Assembly (NCBI RefSeq): GCF_032773895.1
Contig: NZ_CP120416.1
Coordinates: forward strand, 2,478,001 to 2,542,000
Source of the DNA: Teredinibacter sp. KSP-S5-2
Lineage (GTDB): Bacteria > Pseudomonadota > Gammaproteobacteria > Pseudomonadales > Cellvibrionaceae
Reading direction: 5' to 3'
Length of the DNA stretch: 64,000 bases
The translations under genes were made by a program, and so were the position numbers. Below, piece by piece: positions 63,835 to 64,000 of the stretch; the stretch's first letter is position 1; each line of letters opens with the position of its first letter. The notes under the pieces were generated by a model. The model worked only from the letters and a program-made list of their open reading frames with translations, did not search any database and was not told the DNA's origin.

Positions 63835-64000
63835 CTACTTCTCTTCCAAGCTATAAATAGAGAGTTGGTTTTTTCCCTTTCGTTTACTTTCATACATTGC
63901 TTCATCGGCGTAAGACAAAAGCTTTTGAGGCGTCATGCCGGGCATCCACTCACATATACCGATACTAATACCAATAACGAATTCCTTCACATGACTATTC
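63835..64000 (-). CDS. C-terminal end of a diguanylate cyclase (GGDEF), partial
   Basis: 55 codons in frame to the window edge (stop at 63835-63837). FVIGISIGICEW, then LLSYADEAMYESKRKGKNQ is the C-terminal end of the GGDEF fold (the DEAMYxxKxxGKN helix). The active GG[DE]EF site and any sensor domain lie outside the window, so activity cannot be judged. Confidence 0.85.
   Translation of the reverse strand, partial: NSHVKEFVIGISIGICEWMPGMTPQKLLSYADEAMYESKRKGKNQLSIYSLEEK

Noticed and set aside
1-64000. CRISPR array, tRNA or rRNA genes, insertion sequence, prophage
   Set aside because: None seen by eye: no regular direct repeats with spacers, no transposase or phage structural ORF, no recognisable tRNA cloverleaf. 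A tool search could still find a weak one.

Overview
The window reads as chromosome of a marine or halotolerant gammaproteobacterium. The evidence is the dnaX-ybaB-recR-rnd-ycgL-ycgN gene order, an ectoine cluster with its own aspartokinase, a class I polyhydroxyalkanoate (PHA) synthase with phasin and PhaR, and secreted or lipoproteins with poly-Ser/Gly linkers. Such linkers are typical of Cellvibrionales-type polysaccharide degraders (Saccharophagus/Teredinibacter-like). That lineage is inference; no rRNA or other marker in the window fixes it.

Layout. 0-6.8 kb: the tail of a sigma54-type regulator, small unknown genes, a GIY-YIG protein and a very large heparinase II/III-like lipoprotein. 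6.9-15.3 kb: an accessory region of about 14 small minus-strand genes, nearly all unknown, with gene remnants (GFA-type zinc protein here; a GNAT piece at 1.1 kb), two secreted NTR/TIMP-like proteins, a NADAR enzyme and a signal peptidase I paralogue whose catalytic Lys position is Glu. It resembles a cassette array, but I found no convincing attC site or integrase. 15.6-19.1 kb: secreted or envelope proteins, including a repeat-plus-serine-hydrolase lipoprotein. 19.3-31.4 kb: housekeeping (dnaX with a complete programmed -1 frameshift signal, ybaB, recR, rnd, ycgL, ycgN, an ABC-2 exporter, SRP RNA, serC-serA, cnoX).

31.6-43.5 kb: storage and stress. An encapsulated-ferritin-type protein without a targeting tail and phaB precede a Na+/solute symporter and ectA-ectB-ectC-ask. 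A divergent cheW-ectR pair has an EctR-like operator on its promoter. The PHA block follows (bdhA-phaC-phaR-unknown-phaP), with two near-identical 15-bp PhaR-type sites flanking the phaP promoter. 43.7-49.6 kb: an MMPL-type RND transporter, a LolA-like periplasmic protein and an outer-membrane barrel form an operon below a TetR gene; palindromic operators lie upstream of both.

49.6-57.9 kb: trhO, bolA, a response regulator, a beta-helix protein, and an ECF41 sigma factor with its AhpD-like partner under a matching ECF41 promoter. 58.2-64 kb: a LysR regulator divergent from a small protein/MFP/RND efflux operon, then the tail of a GGDEF protein.

Signs worth following are the dnaX frameshift cassette, the non-canonical signal peptidase, the MMPL/LolA-like/barrel export system, the cheW-ectR pairing and the tail-less EncFtn protein.
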